DNA of 64,000 bases from Edaphobacillus lindanitolerans (lineage in GTDB: Bacteria > Bacillota > Bacilli > Bacillales_A > Planococcaceae), in the NCBI RefSeq assembly GCF_900156305.1, contig NZ_FTPL01000004.1, forward strand, positions 186,001 through 250,000. Reading direction: 5' to 3'. Below the pieces are notes generated by a model. It saw only the letters and a program-made list of their open reading frames with translations. It ran no database searches and had not been told where the DNA came from. Shown here one piece after another: positions 34,995 to 43,083 of this stretch. The translations under genes and the position numbers were made by a program. The stretch's first letter is position 1. Each line of letters begins with the position of its first letter.

Positions 34995-35558
34995 GTGGCC
35001 GAGGTGAGCCGATTGGAGGTCACCGGCATTAAGGGCATCGGTGCCCTGATCATCAGCTTTTTTATTTACATGATCGACGTGGTCAATGAAGCCGTGGTCG
35101 TCCTTGTGTTTTTTATGATATTGGACATGCTCACTGGGTTGCTCCGATCATGGGTCACAAAGTCACTGGACAGCACGATCGGTTTTGCGGGAGTCGTCAA
35201 AAAGTTTGCGATCTTGATCATGATCGGGATGGCCGCCGCTTTGGAATATATGTTGGTGGCTGCCGGCCAGGATCCCAAGGGATTTATTTTGCTCGGCGTC
35301 ACATCGTTTTTTATCGTCAATGAGGGGATCAGCATCCTCGAAAACTGTGCACAGATCGGACTGCCGATCCCGCCTGTGCTTTTCAACGCGCTCCAAAAGC
35401 TCCACAAGGATCCGACCGGAAAAGAGCAGCGGCTTGCTAGGCTTCCGATCTTGGACCGGGTGGATAAGGTGGAGCTATTGAAGGAACAGGAAGCCTTGCA
35501 CCAAGAGATTCAAAAGCTGAAAAAGAAAAACAAGGAGGAGGAAACGAAAAATGACTGA
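34995..35558 (+). CDS. Phage holin family protein (holin_4 type)
   Basis: 187 residues from GTG. Three to four membrane helices (residues 13-35, 36-55, 70-90, 98-115) with DMLTGLLRSWVTKSLDSTIGF, the Bacteriophage_holin_4/toxin-secretion signature, then a long basic coiled C-terminus. Permeabilises the membrane at lysis. An alternative GTG lies at 35004; a 16-codon frame (34982-35032) with a strong ribosome binding site overlaps its start. Confidence 0.82.
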   Translation: MAEVSRLEVTGIKGIGALIISFFIYMIDVVNEAVVVLVFFMILDMLTGLLRSWVTKSLDSTIGFAGVVKKFAILIMIGMAAALEYMLVAAGQDPKGFILLGVTSFFIVNEGISILENCAQIGLPIPPVLFNALQKLHKDPTGKEQRLARLPILDRVDKVELLKEQEALHQEIQKLKKKNKEEETKND

Positions 35559-35844
35559 AGTGCTGATTTTTGCGACAGTCCTTGCACCGATTATCCTGGC
35601 ACTTGTCCAACTTGTGAAGAAGACGTTCAACATTCCGAATAACCTCATCTCGCTCATCGCATTCGCGGTGGGCATTTTTGTTGGGGCTGCAGCTGCACCG
35701 TTCACGGCGGATCTGGATCTTGTCCTGCGTCTGTGGGCGGGCGGCTTGGCCGGGCTTTCTGCTACCGGACTATTCGAGCTGATGGACAAACAGGACGGAA
35801 CCTCAAAGGGGAACGACACACCAGATGGGAGGGTGCGAGAATGA
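35551..35844 (+). CDS. Holin-like protein (Hol118 type)
   Basis: 97 residues: two membrane helices (5-25, 33-55) and LWAGGLAGLSATGLFELMDK, as in listerial A118 holin relatives. Overlaps the first holin gene by eight bases. May be a second holin or an antiholin. Confidence 0.78.
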   Translation: MTEVLIFATVLAPIILALVQLVKKTFNIPNNLISLIAFAVGIFVGAAAAPFTADLDLVLRLWAGGLAGLSATGLFELMDKQDGTSKGNDTPDGRVRE

Positions 35845-36905
35845 GCAGAGTAAACGTATTCGTTCTAATCGATCGGTCCATTAAAAATATGGGTTCAGGC
35901 ATCGACCCGAAAGTGAAGGCACTGGCGATCGAACTGATCAAGAGGGCTTACCATGAAGGCATCAATGTCCAGATCACATCAGGCTTTAGGTCGTACGCCG
36001 AGCAAGATAAACTGTATGCACAGGGCCGGACGGCACCCGGGAACATCGTCACCAACGCCCGAGGCGGTCAGTCCATCCACAACTTTGGACTGGCTATCGA
36101 TTATGTACTTGTGTCTGAAGACGGCACAAAGGCCATCTGGACCGTCACGAAGGAATGGAGGCATGTTGCGGCCATTGGTAAATCAATGGGGTTCCAGTGG
36201 GGCGGTGACTGGACATCGTTTGTTGACTATCCGCACCTGGACATGCAGCGTGGCATGAGTCTCTCGACACTCCGGTCCGGTAAACGCCCGTCGATCCCTA
36301 ACGTGCCTGCTCGGCAATACCTTGGGCCGGGAGACACCGGCGCTGAGGTCAAGCTGAAACAAGAGCAACTGACCAAAGCAGGGTTCAAGACGGCGGCTGA
36401 CGGGGCATTCGGTCTCGACATGGAAAAGAATGTATGTGCATTCCAACTGGCCAAAGGTCTGCAGGTGGACGGACTGATTGGTCCGGATACGGCGAGGGCT
36501 CTGGAGACTGGTGTCGTTCAGGCATCGAAACCAAAACCGTCCGCGTCGAAGCCGGCACCGAAACCGAAACCTTTCGTCCCCGGCGGAGGATCCATTGTGG
36601 ACTATCTGAACAAGCAGGGCCGGGATAGTTCATTCTCGGCACGGAAAAAGTTGGCGGCGCAGTATGGCATCAAAAACTACACCGGTACCGCGGCGCAGAA
36701 TACACAGCTTTTGAAAAAGTTGCAGTCTGGATCAGCGTCACCGTCGAAGAAAATCAATACGAACTCGATTGTGGACTACCTCAAAGCCATTGGCCAGCCG
36801 TCGAGTTTCGAACATCGGAAGAAGCTTGCGGAAAAACACGGGATCAAGGGGTACAAGGGTACGGCGGCTCAGAATAAAAAGCTGTTGGATATTCTGAATA
36901 AGTGA
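35841..36905 (+). CDS. Endolysin: M15 peptidase with PG-binding domain and wall-binding repeats
   Basis: 354 residues. Residues 20-130: M15/VanY-like L-alanyl-D-glutamate peptidase (ITSGFRSYAEQDKLYAQGR, zinc ligands in SIHNFGLAID and YPHLD). Residues 155-210: PG_binding_1 (LGPGDTGAEVKLKQEQL). Pro/Lys linker, then two 45-residue repeats (SIVDYLNKQGRDSSFSARKK and SIVDYLKAIGQPSSFEHRKK). Cleaves stem peptides at lysis. GGGAGGGTG before ATG. Confidence 0.94.
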   Translation: MSRVNVFVLIDRSIKNMGSGIDPKVKALAIELIKRAYHEGINVQITSGFRSYAEQDKLYAQGRTAPGNIVTNARGGQSIHNFGLAIDYVLVSEDGTKAIWTVTKEWRHVAAIGKSMGFQWGGDWTSFVDYPHLDMQRGMSLSTLRSGKRPSIPNVPARQYLGPGDTGAEVKLKQEQLTKAGFKTAADGAFGLDMEKNVCAFQLAKGLQVDGLIGPDTARALETGVVQASKPKPSASKPAPKPKPFVPGGGSIVDYLNKQGRDSSFSARKKLAAQYGIKNYTGTAAQNTQLLKKLQSGSASPSKKINTNSIVDYLKAIGQPSSFEHRKKLAEKHGIKGYKGTAAQNKKLLDILNK

Positions 36906-36997
36906 TTAAACATTTGTGCAACATGAATGTGGCAGAGGATAAGCGTCATTTGAGATCTCACCTTAGTCCGCATTCTCTGCCGCCATCATAAAAAGAC

Positions 36998-37036
36998 AAA
37001 GCGGCCTTCCCGGTTATGGGTTGGCCGCTTTTTTTA
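36998..37036. terminator. Bidirectional terminator after endolysin
   Basis: AAAGCGGCC / GGCCGCTTT with inner CCC/GGG and T7 on the plus strand. Converging genes end here. A looser GGCAGAG/CTCTGCC pairing lies at about 36932-36983. Confidence 0.88.
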
Positions 37037-37456
37037 TTTTGCTATTGATGAAATGGATAAGAGTGTAAGGAAGTATAAAAACCACACCGCGTGATTTTGC
37101 TCATCCCTCGCAGCGGAGTCAAAGGCATTTCTAACTAATACGTTTGATGCTTTTCTTGCAGCATCTAAGTAGAATTCAGTGGTTATTTGCTCATCAAGAA
37201 AGGCCTCCGATACGCCTTTCCAGTAGTTGTTAGGACATTTCTGAGTAACTTTGGGCTGATACTCCTGACCCGTTAAAGTTTGATGTAGTTCCCAAAACAT
37301 TTTGTAGTGACGAATTTCATCTGAGCGTATTTCCATGATTCGGTTTTTGATTTCGGCATTAGGCGCTTGGTTTGCTAAATACTCATAGCAATAAATAGCA
37401 TTGTATTCCCCGTCGATCGCCTTTACCAAGTTTTGAATCATTGACGACTCATCCAA
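37034..37456 (-). CDS. Ferritin-like (rubrerythrin-type) protein, prophage cargo
   Basis: 140 residues. Four-helix di-iron pattern: DGEYNAIYCYEYLAN, EIRSDEIRHYKMFWE, EQITTEFYLDAAR, AARDEQNHAVWF, giving the two ExxH-like half sites. Probably iron/peroxide handling. TTG at 37456 sits six bases after GGAGGTG; an ATG at 37471 overlaps that site. Antisense to the late genes, so expressed from its own promoter in the lysogen; why a phage carries it is unknown. Confidence 0.82.
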   Translation of the reverse strand: MDESSMIQNLVKAIDGEYNAIYCYEYLANQAPNAEIKNRIMEIRSDEIRHYKMFWELHQTLTGQEYQPKVTQKCPNNYWKGVSEAFLDEQITTEFYLDAARKASNVLVRNAFDSAARDEQNHAVWFLYFLTLLSISSIAK

Positions 37457-37557
37457 TACAGGCACCTCCATTTTTCAGTCTCGATTAGCATATGCAGTCG
37501 GCAACTGATGGGTTTCAGCCTAAAAAATCGTTTGGGCAAAAACTCATTGCAGTGTAG

Positions 37558-37589
37558 GCCCTTCGGTAAATAATGCCGGAGGGCTTTTT
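37558..37589 (+). terminator. Terminator
   Basis: GCCCTTCGG and CCGGAGGGC (one wobble) then T5; insulates the SOS-type promoter downstream. Confidence 0.8.
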
Positions 37590-37605
37590 CTTATGGTCAA
37601 AACAA

Positions 37606-37623
37606 GAACGCTTGTTCTATAAT
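37606..37623 (+). promoter_or_regulatory. SOS-like box and -10 of the YolD-like gene
   Basis: GAACGCTTGTTC (37606-37617), the palindromic GAACN4GTTC core of the LexA site, abuts TATAAT (37618-37623). Flanking bases deviate from the consensus. Confidence 0.6.
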
Positions 37624-37643
37624 ATCCACAAGGAGGGTGCTGC

Positions 37644-37961
37644 ATGCTGAGAGACAGAGGCAATATCAAGTGGACGGCCATGATGCTGCCGGAGCACATT
37701 CACGAGCTCCGAAAATGGGAAGAGGAGGACAAACTGGTCAAACGCCCGGAACTGACCGAATGGGACCTGCAGGAGATCCAGGCGGAGATTGACACGGCGA
37801 TGCGGAGGCGGTGCCAGGTGGAGGTCCAGACTTGGAGAGCGGGGGAGATCCGGACGCACATAGGTGTCATCGAGAACTTGGATCCTCGGCTGAAACTGAT
37901 CTGTGTCGCTGATGGGTGGGTTGATGTGAATGAGATCATCACAGTGCGGATGTTGGAATGA
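37644..37961 (+). CDS. YolD-like family protein
   Basis: 105 residues: MLRDRGNIKWTAMMLPEHIH, KWEEEDKLVKRPELTEWDLQ, and a C-terminal LKLICVADGWVDVNEIITV. YolD proteins usually accompany Y-family polymerases (UvrX/YqjW) in SOS operons; no such partner follows here. Regulated by the SOS-like box upstream. AAGGAGGG site. Confidence 0.85.
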   Translation: MLRDRGNIKWTAMMLPEHIHELRKWEEEDKLVKRPELTEWDLQEIQAEIDTAMRRRCQVEVQTWRAGEIRTHIGVIENLDPRLKLICVADGWVDVNEIITVRMLE

Positions 37962-38022
37962 AACGCCACACCGGGAGCGGCGGAACATTTTTGTTTCCGC
38001 ATGAATATAGATGTGTTAACGT

Positions 38023-38042
38023 ATATAATCAAATGGTTATAT
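38023..38042. promoter_or_regulatory. ars operator/promoter
   Basis: Dyad ATATAATCAAATGGTTATAT contains a -10 TATAAT (38024-38029), as expected for ArsR repression. -35 not obvious. Confidence 0.65.
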
Positions 38043-38053
38043 AGGAGGTTCAA

Positions 38054-38362
38054 ATGGATATTCAATTGATGGATAAACAGCTAAAAGCGTTGGCAGACAG
38101 CAATCGGTTGAAGTTATTGTCCTGCCTGAAAAGTGGGGAGGTTTGCGTCTGCGACTTCGTTGAAGTCTTAGGGATTTCACAACCTGCCGTCAGTCAGCAC
38201 CTTCGGAAGCTAAGGGAGGCCGGAATAGTAACCGAGCGAAAGGTGGGTACATGGAAGCATTACCGCTTGGTCGATGAGTTGACTCCAATTGTTCAATCGG
38301 TAGTGGATGAACTTGAGTCCGATTCAGCCTGCCGGTGCAACTCGGTGAACGCACCATGCTAA
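38054..38362 (+). CDS. arsR: ArsR-family arsenic-responsive repressor
   Basis: 102 residues. Winged helix ([37 protein letters not shown]) with the metalloid site CVCDF (C31, C33). Additional cysteines at the C-terminus (CRC and final C). Derepresses on As(III)/Sb(III) binding. First gene of the cassette; its stop overlaps arsB. Confidence 0.95.
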   Translation: MDIQLMDKQLKALADSNRLKLLSCLKSGEVCVCDFVEVLGISQPAVSQHLRKLREAGIVTERKVGTWKHYRLVDELTPIVQSVVDELESDSACRCNSVNAPC

Positions 38363-39645
38363 TTCTGGCCGGTCTGATTTTCATTACAACGATAATTTTT
38401 GTAATCTGGCAGCCAAAAGGACTGAATATCGGCTGGTCTGCCTGTGTGGGTGCATTGATCGCCCTGCTGGTGGGCGTGGTTGATTTTGGGGATGTTCTGG
38501 ATGTGGTGAACATCACATGGAATGCTACGCTCAGTTTCGTTGCCATCATTATTATTTCTTTAATACTGGACGAAATCGGCCTCTTTGAATGGGCGGCACT
38601 CCATATGGCCCGATTTGCGAAAGGCAATGGGGTGAAGATGTTTGTTTATGTCAGCCTTCTTGGTGCGATTGTAGCAGCCCTATTCGCCAATGATGGAGCT
38701 GCTTTGATTCTCACGCCGATCGTTCTTGCTATGGTACGGAACTTGAAATTCAAAGAGGCTATGATTTTCCCTTTCATTATGGCAAGTGGCTTCATCGCGG
38801 ATACGACAAGCCTACCGTTTATTGTAAGCAACCTAGTGAATATTGTTTCAGCGGACTTCTTCGGCATCGGATTCGTCGAATATGCAGTTCATATGATCTT
38901 GCCGAACCTGTTTTCGCTTATTGCGACGATTACCGTACTTCTAATATATTTCAGAAAATCGATACCGCGTACATATGAACTCAAAATGTTGAAAGCACCG
39001 AATGAGGCGATTCGCGATATCAAAATGTTCCGCATGTCTTGGGGTGTCCTAATCGTACTTGTGGCCGGCTACTTCTCAAGTGAATGGACGAATATCCCGG
39101 TATCCTTCATTGCCGGGACCATTGCCATCTTCTTTCTGCTGATGGCTCGTAGGAGTCCGGCAGTCAATACGGCAACCGTCGTAAAAGGCGCACCTTGGAA
39201 TATCGTGTTTTTCTCAATTGGGATGTATGTAGTCGTCTATGGGTTGGGGAACGCGGGTCTGACAAAGGCATTGGCTTCGGTTATCGAGGCAGCTGCGGAT
39301 GAAGGCCTGTTTATCGCGACAATCGCGATGGGCTTCATCGCCGCGATCCTGTCGTCCCTCATGAACAATATGCCGACCGTTATGGTCAATGCACTTGCCA
39401 TTGCAGAGACGAACACAACAGGCGTACTACGTGATTCGCTCATTTATGCGAACGTCATCGGATCTGATCTCGGTCCCAAAATTACGCCGATTGGATCACT
39501 CGCAACTCTTGTATGGCTTTACGTCCTGAGCCAGAAAGGTGTGAAGATCTCCTGGTGGACCTATTTCAAGACAGGGATTGTCCTGACGCTCCCGATATTG
39601 TTCATAACACTGCTCGGCCTATACCTCACATTAATACTGGATTAA
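38356..39645 (+). CDS. arsB: Arsenite efflux permease ArsB
   Basis: 429 residues, about 11 membrane helices. ArsB/NhaD-type signatures [72 protein letters not shown]. Expels arsenite using membrane potential. ATG 38356 overlaps the arsR stop; weak ribosome binding site implies coupling. Confidence 0.96.
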   Translation: MLILAGLIFITTIIFVIWQPKGLNIGWSACVGALIALLVGVVDFGDVLDVVNITWNATLSFVAIIIISLILDEIGLFEWAALHMARFAKGNGVKMFVYVSLLGAIVAALFANDGAALILTPIVLAMVRNLKFKEAMIFPFIMASGFIADTTSLPFIVSNLVNIVSADFFGIGFVEYAVHMILPNLFSLIATITVLLIYFRKSIPRTYELKMLKAPNEAIRDIKMFRMSWGVLIVLVAGYFSSEWTNIPVSFIAGTIAIFFLLMARRSPAVNTATVVKGAPWNIVFFSIGMYVVVYGLGNAGLTKALASVIEAAADEGLFIATIAMGFIAAILSSLMNNMPTVMVNALAIAETNTTGVLRDSLIYANVIGSDLGPKITPIGSLATLVWLYVLSQKGVKISWWTYFKTGIVLTLPILFITLLGLYLTLILD

Positions 39646-39657
39646 GGAGAGATCCCC

Positions 39658-40083
39658 ATGACTAAAAAGCTTCTCTATTTCCTCTGTACCGGCAACTCTT
39701 GTCGGAGTCAGATGGCCGAAGGATTCGGTAAGAAACTTTTAGGCGACCGTTGGGTTGTCAAAAGCGCTGGTGTTGAAGCGCACGGCCTGAACCCTAATGC
39801 TGTTAAGGCGATGGCGGAAGCTGATATCGATATTTCAGGGCAGTCATCCGATGTCCTCGATATGGAGGCTATGAATTCTGCTGACTTTATCGTGACACTT
39901 TGCGGCGATGCAGCAGACCGTTGCCCGATGACTCCTCCGTCGATTCGTCGGGAACACTGGGGCTTCGACGATCCAGCGAAAGCAACCGGTACGGAAGAAG
40001 AAATTTGGTTGGAATTCCAGCGGGTACGCGATGAGATTGATGAACGCATTCAACAATTTGCAAGAGAGGATGAAGCAAAATGA
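39658..40083 (+). CDS. arsC: Arsenate reductase, thioredoxin-coupled
   Basis: 141 residues. LMW-phosphatase fold with CTGNSCRSQ (C10, R16) and the redox pair C82/C89 ([10 protein letters not shown]), the same spacing as the pI258 enzyme. Reduces arsenate to arsenite for ArsB. AAGGAGAG site; ATGA overlap with the next gene. Confidence 0.96.
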   Translation: MTKKLLYFLCTGNSCRSQMAEGFGKKLLGDRWVVKSAGVEAHGLNPNAVKAMAEADIDISGQSSDVLDMEAMNSADFIVTLCGDAADRCPMTPPSIRREHWGFDDPAKATGTEEEIWLEFQRVRDEIDERIQQFAREDEAK

Positions 40084-40361
40084 ACATATCACCTGAAGGA
40101 AAAGCTTATTTGACACAAGTATTAAGCGACCAGTCTATCAACACCATTCGTTTCTATGGTGTCTCGGGATGTTGTGGTGTAAATCTAGGGGCAGAAATCG
40201 CAGCAGCCTCTGTGGATGATGAAATTGTCGTTTTGGATGGCATTAATCTGGCTGTCGATCCACAAGTAAAATCCTTGCTCACGGATGTCACTATCCATGC
40301 AGAGGAGTCAAATGGGGAAATGGGGATTTCGTTGGTCGGATATGCTCCCCGGTGCTGTTGA
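40080..40361 (+). CDS. HesB/IscA-like protein in ars operon
   Basis: 93 residues. A-type carrier fold pattern ([13 protein letters not shown]) but with paired cysteines C31-C32 and a C-terminal C92-C93 instead of the classical three-cysteine IscA set. Coupled to arsC and the following gene. Possibly metalloid binding; unproven. Confidence 0.7.
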   Translation: MNISPEGKAYLTQVLSDQSINTIRFYGVSGCCGVNLGAEIAAASVDDEIVVLDGINLAVDPQVKSLLTDVTIHAEESNGEMGISLVGYAPRCC

Positions 40362-40570
40362 TGCCGGTCAATCATGGCGGCGCCTTAACCAAAGAGTTCT
40401 TTCTGTCATATTTAAGGCTGTTGCTCACAACACGTGCAGGTTCAATAAAAGAAGCAGAAGACCTGACCATAGACATCTTCTTTAAAGGAAATTTGGAGAT
40501 GTATGGACTTGAAACCAAGCTCGCCTTCGAACAAGCCATGCAGGAGGCAACCAAACAGGACTTGAAGTAA
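40361..40570 (+). CDS. Small ars-operon protein
   Basis: 69 residues, [20 protein letters not shown] and an acidic helical remainder; unrecognised. TGATG overlap with the gene before it. No cysteine, no membrane helix. Confidence 0.6.
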   Translation: MPVNHGGALTKEFFLSYLRLLLTTRAGSIKEAEDLTIDIFFKGNLEMYGLETKLAFEQAMQEATKQDLK

Positions 40571-40594
40571 CCGAAACCGAGGAGATGTTTCAAA

Positions 40595-41887
40595 ATGGAA
40601 TTAAAAATCATTCAACCGGCCGCTTGCTGTGAACCGAAAACAGGATGCTGCGAACCTGATTTGCCCGTCGCGGTTATCGGTGCAGGGCCGATCGGTTTGG
40701 CGACTGCCGCTCATCTAAAAGAACGAGGGATTCCATTTTTCGTTCTTGAAAAAGGGGAAATCGCTGCAAATGTTCGCACTTGGAACCACGTAACCTTGTT
40801 TTCACCGTGGCAATATAATATCGACGAAGCTGCGAAGCGCCTGTTATCAGAGTCGGGATGGACTATGCCGGATGAGAATCATTTGCCGAGCGGTAATGAA
40901 CTGGTCGAAGAGTACCTAACCCCATTGGCAACAGTATTGGCCCCGAATATCCATACGGAACATCATGTTGTGGCCATCACGCGCGGGAATCTCGACCGGA
41001 TGAAATCTACGGACCGTTCATCTCAGCCGTTCGAGATTTATGTGGAATCACTAAGCGGTCTGAAAGTAATGACAGCGCGTGCTGTTATCGACGCAACTGG
41101 AACATGGGATAATCCTAATCCAGCACTAAGCAACGGGGTTTGGTTGAAAGCAGAGAAAGAGCTGGCCTCTAGAATTGATTATCGCATTCCGAATGTGCGA
41201 GCGAATGAGGAACGATATGCGAATAAGCGGATCGCCGTCATTGGAGGAGGCCATTCTGCGATTAACTCATTGCTGACCCTCGCCGAACTTAAACAGAAAT
41301 ACCCAGACACTTCGATCACATGGATTTTGCGGAAAAGAAGGGTAGACGATGCATTCGGAGGCGGTACCAATGATGAACTCGCTGCGCGCGGGGAACTTGG
41401 CCTTCGTATTGCCGAGCTGGTCAAAAACGAGTTGATCCAAGTGGAGACACCATTTCGGATAACAGAAATGCTTGAGCATGAAGGAATCATTCTAAAGTCA
41501 GGAGAACGGAGACTCGCTCCATTCGACAGACTCGTTGTCAATACAGGTAACCGGCCGAACTTTGATTTCCACCGGGAGCTTCGATTTGAAAGTGATGCTA
41601 TCACAGAGGCCGTTCCGGCACTTGCTCCGCTTATTGATCCGAATGAACATAGCTGCGGAAGCGTAACCGCACATGGCGAGAGGGAACTGCGTCAGCCTGA
41701 ACCCGCCTTCTATATCGTCGGATCCAAATCTTATGGACGCGCCCCAACCTTCCTGATGGCGACGGGTTATGAACAGGTACGCTCGGTCGTCGCTTCACTC
41801 GCAGGAGACCGAGTAGCAGCAGATGATGTTCAACTTCATTTGCCTGAAACAGGTGTCTGCCACAGTGGGGCGGGCGGTTGTTGCTGA
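40595..41887 (+). CDS. FAD-dependent oxidoreductase of the ars operon
   Basis: 430 residues. Two Rossmann motifs, VIGAGPIGLATAAHL (residues 28-42) and RIAVIGGGHSAINSLL (near 212), flavin monooxygenase-like. N-terminal AACCEPKTGCCEP (C11-C12, C18-C19) and C-terminal CHSGAGGCC (C422, C429-C430) are unusual paired-cysteine tails reminiscent of ArsD's vicinal pairs. Similar proteins occur in Bacillus ars clusters; reaction unknown. GAGGAG site. Ends the operon. Confidence 0.85.
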   Translation: MELKIIQPAACCEPKTGCCEPDLPVAVIGAGPIGLATAAHLKERGIPFFVLEKGEIAANVRTWNHVTLFSPWQYNIDEAAKRLLSESGWTMPDENHLPSGNELVEEYLTPLATVLAPNIHTEHHVVAITRGNLDRMKSTDRSSQPFEIYVESLSGLKVMTARAVIDATGTWDNPNPALSNGVWLKAEKELASRIDYRIPNVRANEERYANKRIAVIGGGHSAINSLLTLAELKQKYPDTSITWILRKRRVDDAFGGGTNDELAARGELGLRIAELVKNELIQVETPFRITEMLEHEGIILKSGERRLAPFDRLVVNTGNRPNFDFHRELRFESDAITEAVPALAPLIDPNEHSCGSVTAHGERELRQPEPAFYIVGSKSYGRAPTFLMATGYEQVRSVVASLAGDRVAADDVQLHLPETGVCHSGAGGCC

Positions 41888-41937
41888 CAGGGCTACTCAG
41901 GTGGATAAGAACTCCTCACAAGAAGAAGTTGGATTGA

Positions 41938-41963
41938 AAAAACGCCGCACCGAGGTGCGGCGA
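41938..41963 (-). terminator. Leftward terminator at prophage right end
   Basis: CGCCGCACC/GGTGCGGCG with T6 on the minus strand; would stop transcription entering from the host side. Confidence 0.7.
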
Positions 41964-41977
41964 ATGTTAAATGTCTG

Positions 41978-41993
41978 CAAAATGTCTGTTTTA
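41978..41993. repeat. Candidate integrase arm site, right
   Basis: Copy of the 16-base repeat at 911; a shortened copy AAATGTCTG lies just upstream (41969-41977), giving a tandem pair. Confidence 0.55.
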
Positions 41994-42086
41994 CACGACG
42001 CCTTATAGTGTCTAATGGGTCATTTAATAGAAGGAACTCATATTTGAAGCGAGAGACTTCTCATAAAATCGTTCAAGATCTCTATT

Positions 42087-42119
42087 TCTCATCAAGTTCG
42101 AGATGGAAGGGTCGATCGG
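42087..42119 (+). repeat. attR: attR core
   Basis: Identical to 804-836. Rightward of it is the original host sufB end (T, TAA) and terminator. The 381 bases from 41888 to 42268 hold only att, arm repeats and terminators. Confidence 0.92.
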
Positions 42120-42143
42120 TTAAACGATCGCAAAGTCATACGA

Positions 42144-42185
42144 AGAGGGTTCGAGGCGCTGCAAATGTCTCGAACCCTCTTTTTA
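42144..42185 (+). terminator. Original host sufB terminator
   Basis: GAGGGTTCGAG/CTCGAACCCTC, perfect, then T5. Shares GGCGCTGCA in the loop with the phage copy at 864-900. Confidence 0.88.
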
Positions 42186-42268
42186 TGTCTGTGAATAGGA
42201 TGCCTGGGGTATCCGTTTTTGGTATGATGAAGATAAAAACAAAGGGAAAGGGGGATGGACTGCGCGCG

Positions 42269-42451
42269 ATGAGACAACCCAACAACCTTTTGGCCCTTCG
42301 CATTCTGGCGAGCCTCATCATCATTTCAGCATTGGTTTTACCGTATTTCGAGGTCACCTCGCATCGGTCCACTCCATTCATCATCCTCGCGACGCTTCTC
42401 GGATTTGATCTGTTGGAAAGCAGAGTCGGCCAAAGAGCTCAAATTGGATAA
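42269..42451 (+). CDS. Small two-helix membrane protein
   Basis: 60 residues: two membrane helices (LALRILASLIIISALVLPYF, FIILATLLGF). AAAGGGGG lies about 11 bases upstream of the ATG; an in-frame ATG further upstream (42227) would add 14 basic residues. TATGAT near 42222 may be its -10. Unrecognised. Confidence 0.6.
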   Translation: MRQPNNLLALRILASLIIISALVLPYFEVTSHRSTPFIILATLLGFDLLESRVGQRAQIG

Positions 42452-42478
42452 TCGTACACCAACTCAGAAGCAATGACA

Positions 42479-42508
42479 AAAGCGGCCGGCACAGCAACCG
42501 GCCGCTTT
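42479..42508. terminator. Bidirectional terminator
   Basis: AAAGCGGCCGG / CCGGCCGCTTT around an eight-base loop between converging genes. Confidence 0.85.
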
Positions 42509-43025
42509 AAGTTCGCTTGATCCGCTTCTGGTATTTGCAATGACCATCCGTCAAACCGACGTATTCAAACCCATGATCCCTGTAAAAACTGTTCAGTTTC
42601 TCGTTGTCCTCAACGCAGTCCAGCCGGATATGATCGTGATCCCTTACCTCGTTTTCAATCCAGTTCAACAGTTGTCTGCCGAGACCTTTGCCCATGAAGT
42701 CGGGCGCGACGGCCAGCCGGTGCAGGTAAAGGGTGTCTGGAGGCTCTTCGGCTCCCCATATATGCCGGTCCCATTCCGAGGGGCGGGACAGCAGTGTGAA
42801 GGTCGCGGCCACTCCGTCACCATCCGACACCCGGTACGTTTCTTGATTGCAGACCGCTTGATGGATCTCTTCATCATCACCGCCTTCCAATAGAAATCTC
42901 CATTGGTCGATCCCCTTGTCTTTCATCCACTGGGCGATCTCCTTCAGCAGTTGAATGATATCCCGGCTGTCTTCAGTCGCTGCCAGCCGGATATCCAAGC
43001 TGTCCAGTTCTCCGATGTCCCTCAA
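42507..43025 (-). CDS. GNAT family N-acetyltransferase
   Basis: 172 residues. Acetyl-CoA-binding motif VAPDFMGKGLGRQLLNWIE (about 118-136) preceded by LYLHRLAV and followed by LDCVEDNEKLNSFYRDHGFE. Substrate unknown. Confidence 0.9.
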   Translation of the reverse strand: MRDIGELDSLDIRLAATEDSRDIIQLLKEIAQWMKDKGIDQWRFLLEGGDDEEIHQAVCNQETYRVSDGDGVAATFTLLSRPSEWDRHIWGAEEPPDTLYLHRLAVAPDFMGKGLGRQLLNWIENEVRDHDHIRLDCVEDNEKLNSFYRDHGFEYVGLTDGHCKYQKRIKRT

Positions 43026-43083
43026 TTTCAGCTCCTCCTAAATCATTTTCCGCGAGTAATTGTGAAAGCGGGTGGGTGAGTGT

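Larger units (their letters stand above)
804..42119. mobile_element. Temperate siphovirus prophage integrated in the 3' end of sufB
   Basis: Bounded by identical 33-bp cores with integrase next to the left one. Modules in order: integration/lysogeny on the minus strand, then early, replication, late regulation, packaging, head, tail and lysis on the plus strand, then conversion cargo. No structural gene is visibly broken, so the element may be inducible; this is inference. The early half resembles the skin/PBSX group of B. subtilis (YqaI, YqaJ, RecT, XtrA, Xpf, XkdX types), while the head genes resemble staphylococcal 80alpha-like siphoviruses. The tape measure of 925 residues would predict a tail of about 140 nm under the usual 1.5 angstrom per residue rule. 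Confidence 0.95.

Noticed and set aside
40080-40361. Calling the ars-linked small protein a classical IscA
   Set aside because: The three-cysteine pattern of IscA/SufA is not there; cysteines occur as two vicinal pairs, so only a HesB-like fold is claimed.
42008-42451. A 147-codon frame running across attR
   Set aside because: Its first 80 codons cross the att core and the host terminator. Only the C-terminal part from 42269 looks like a real membrane protein.
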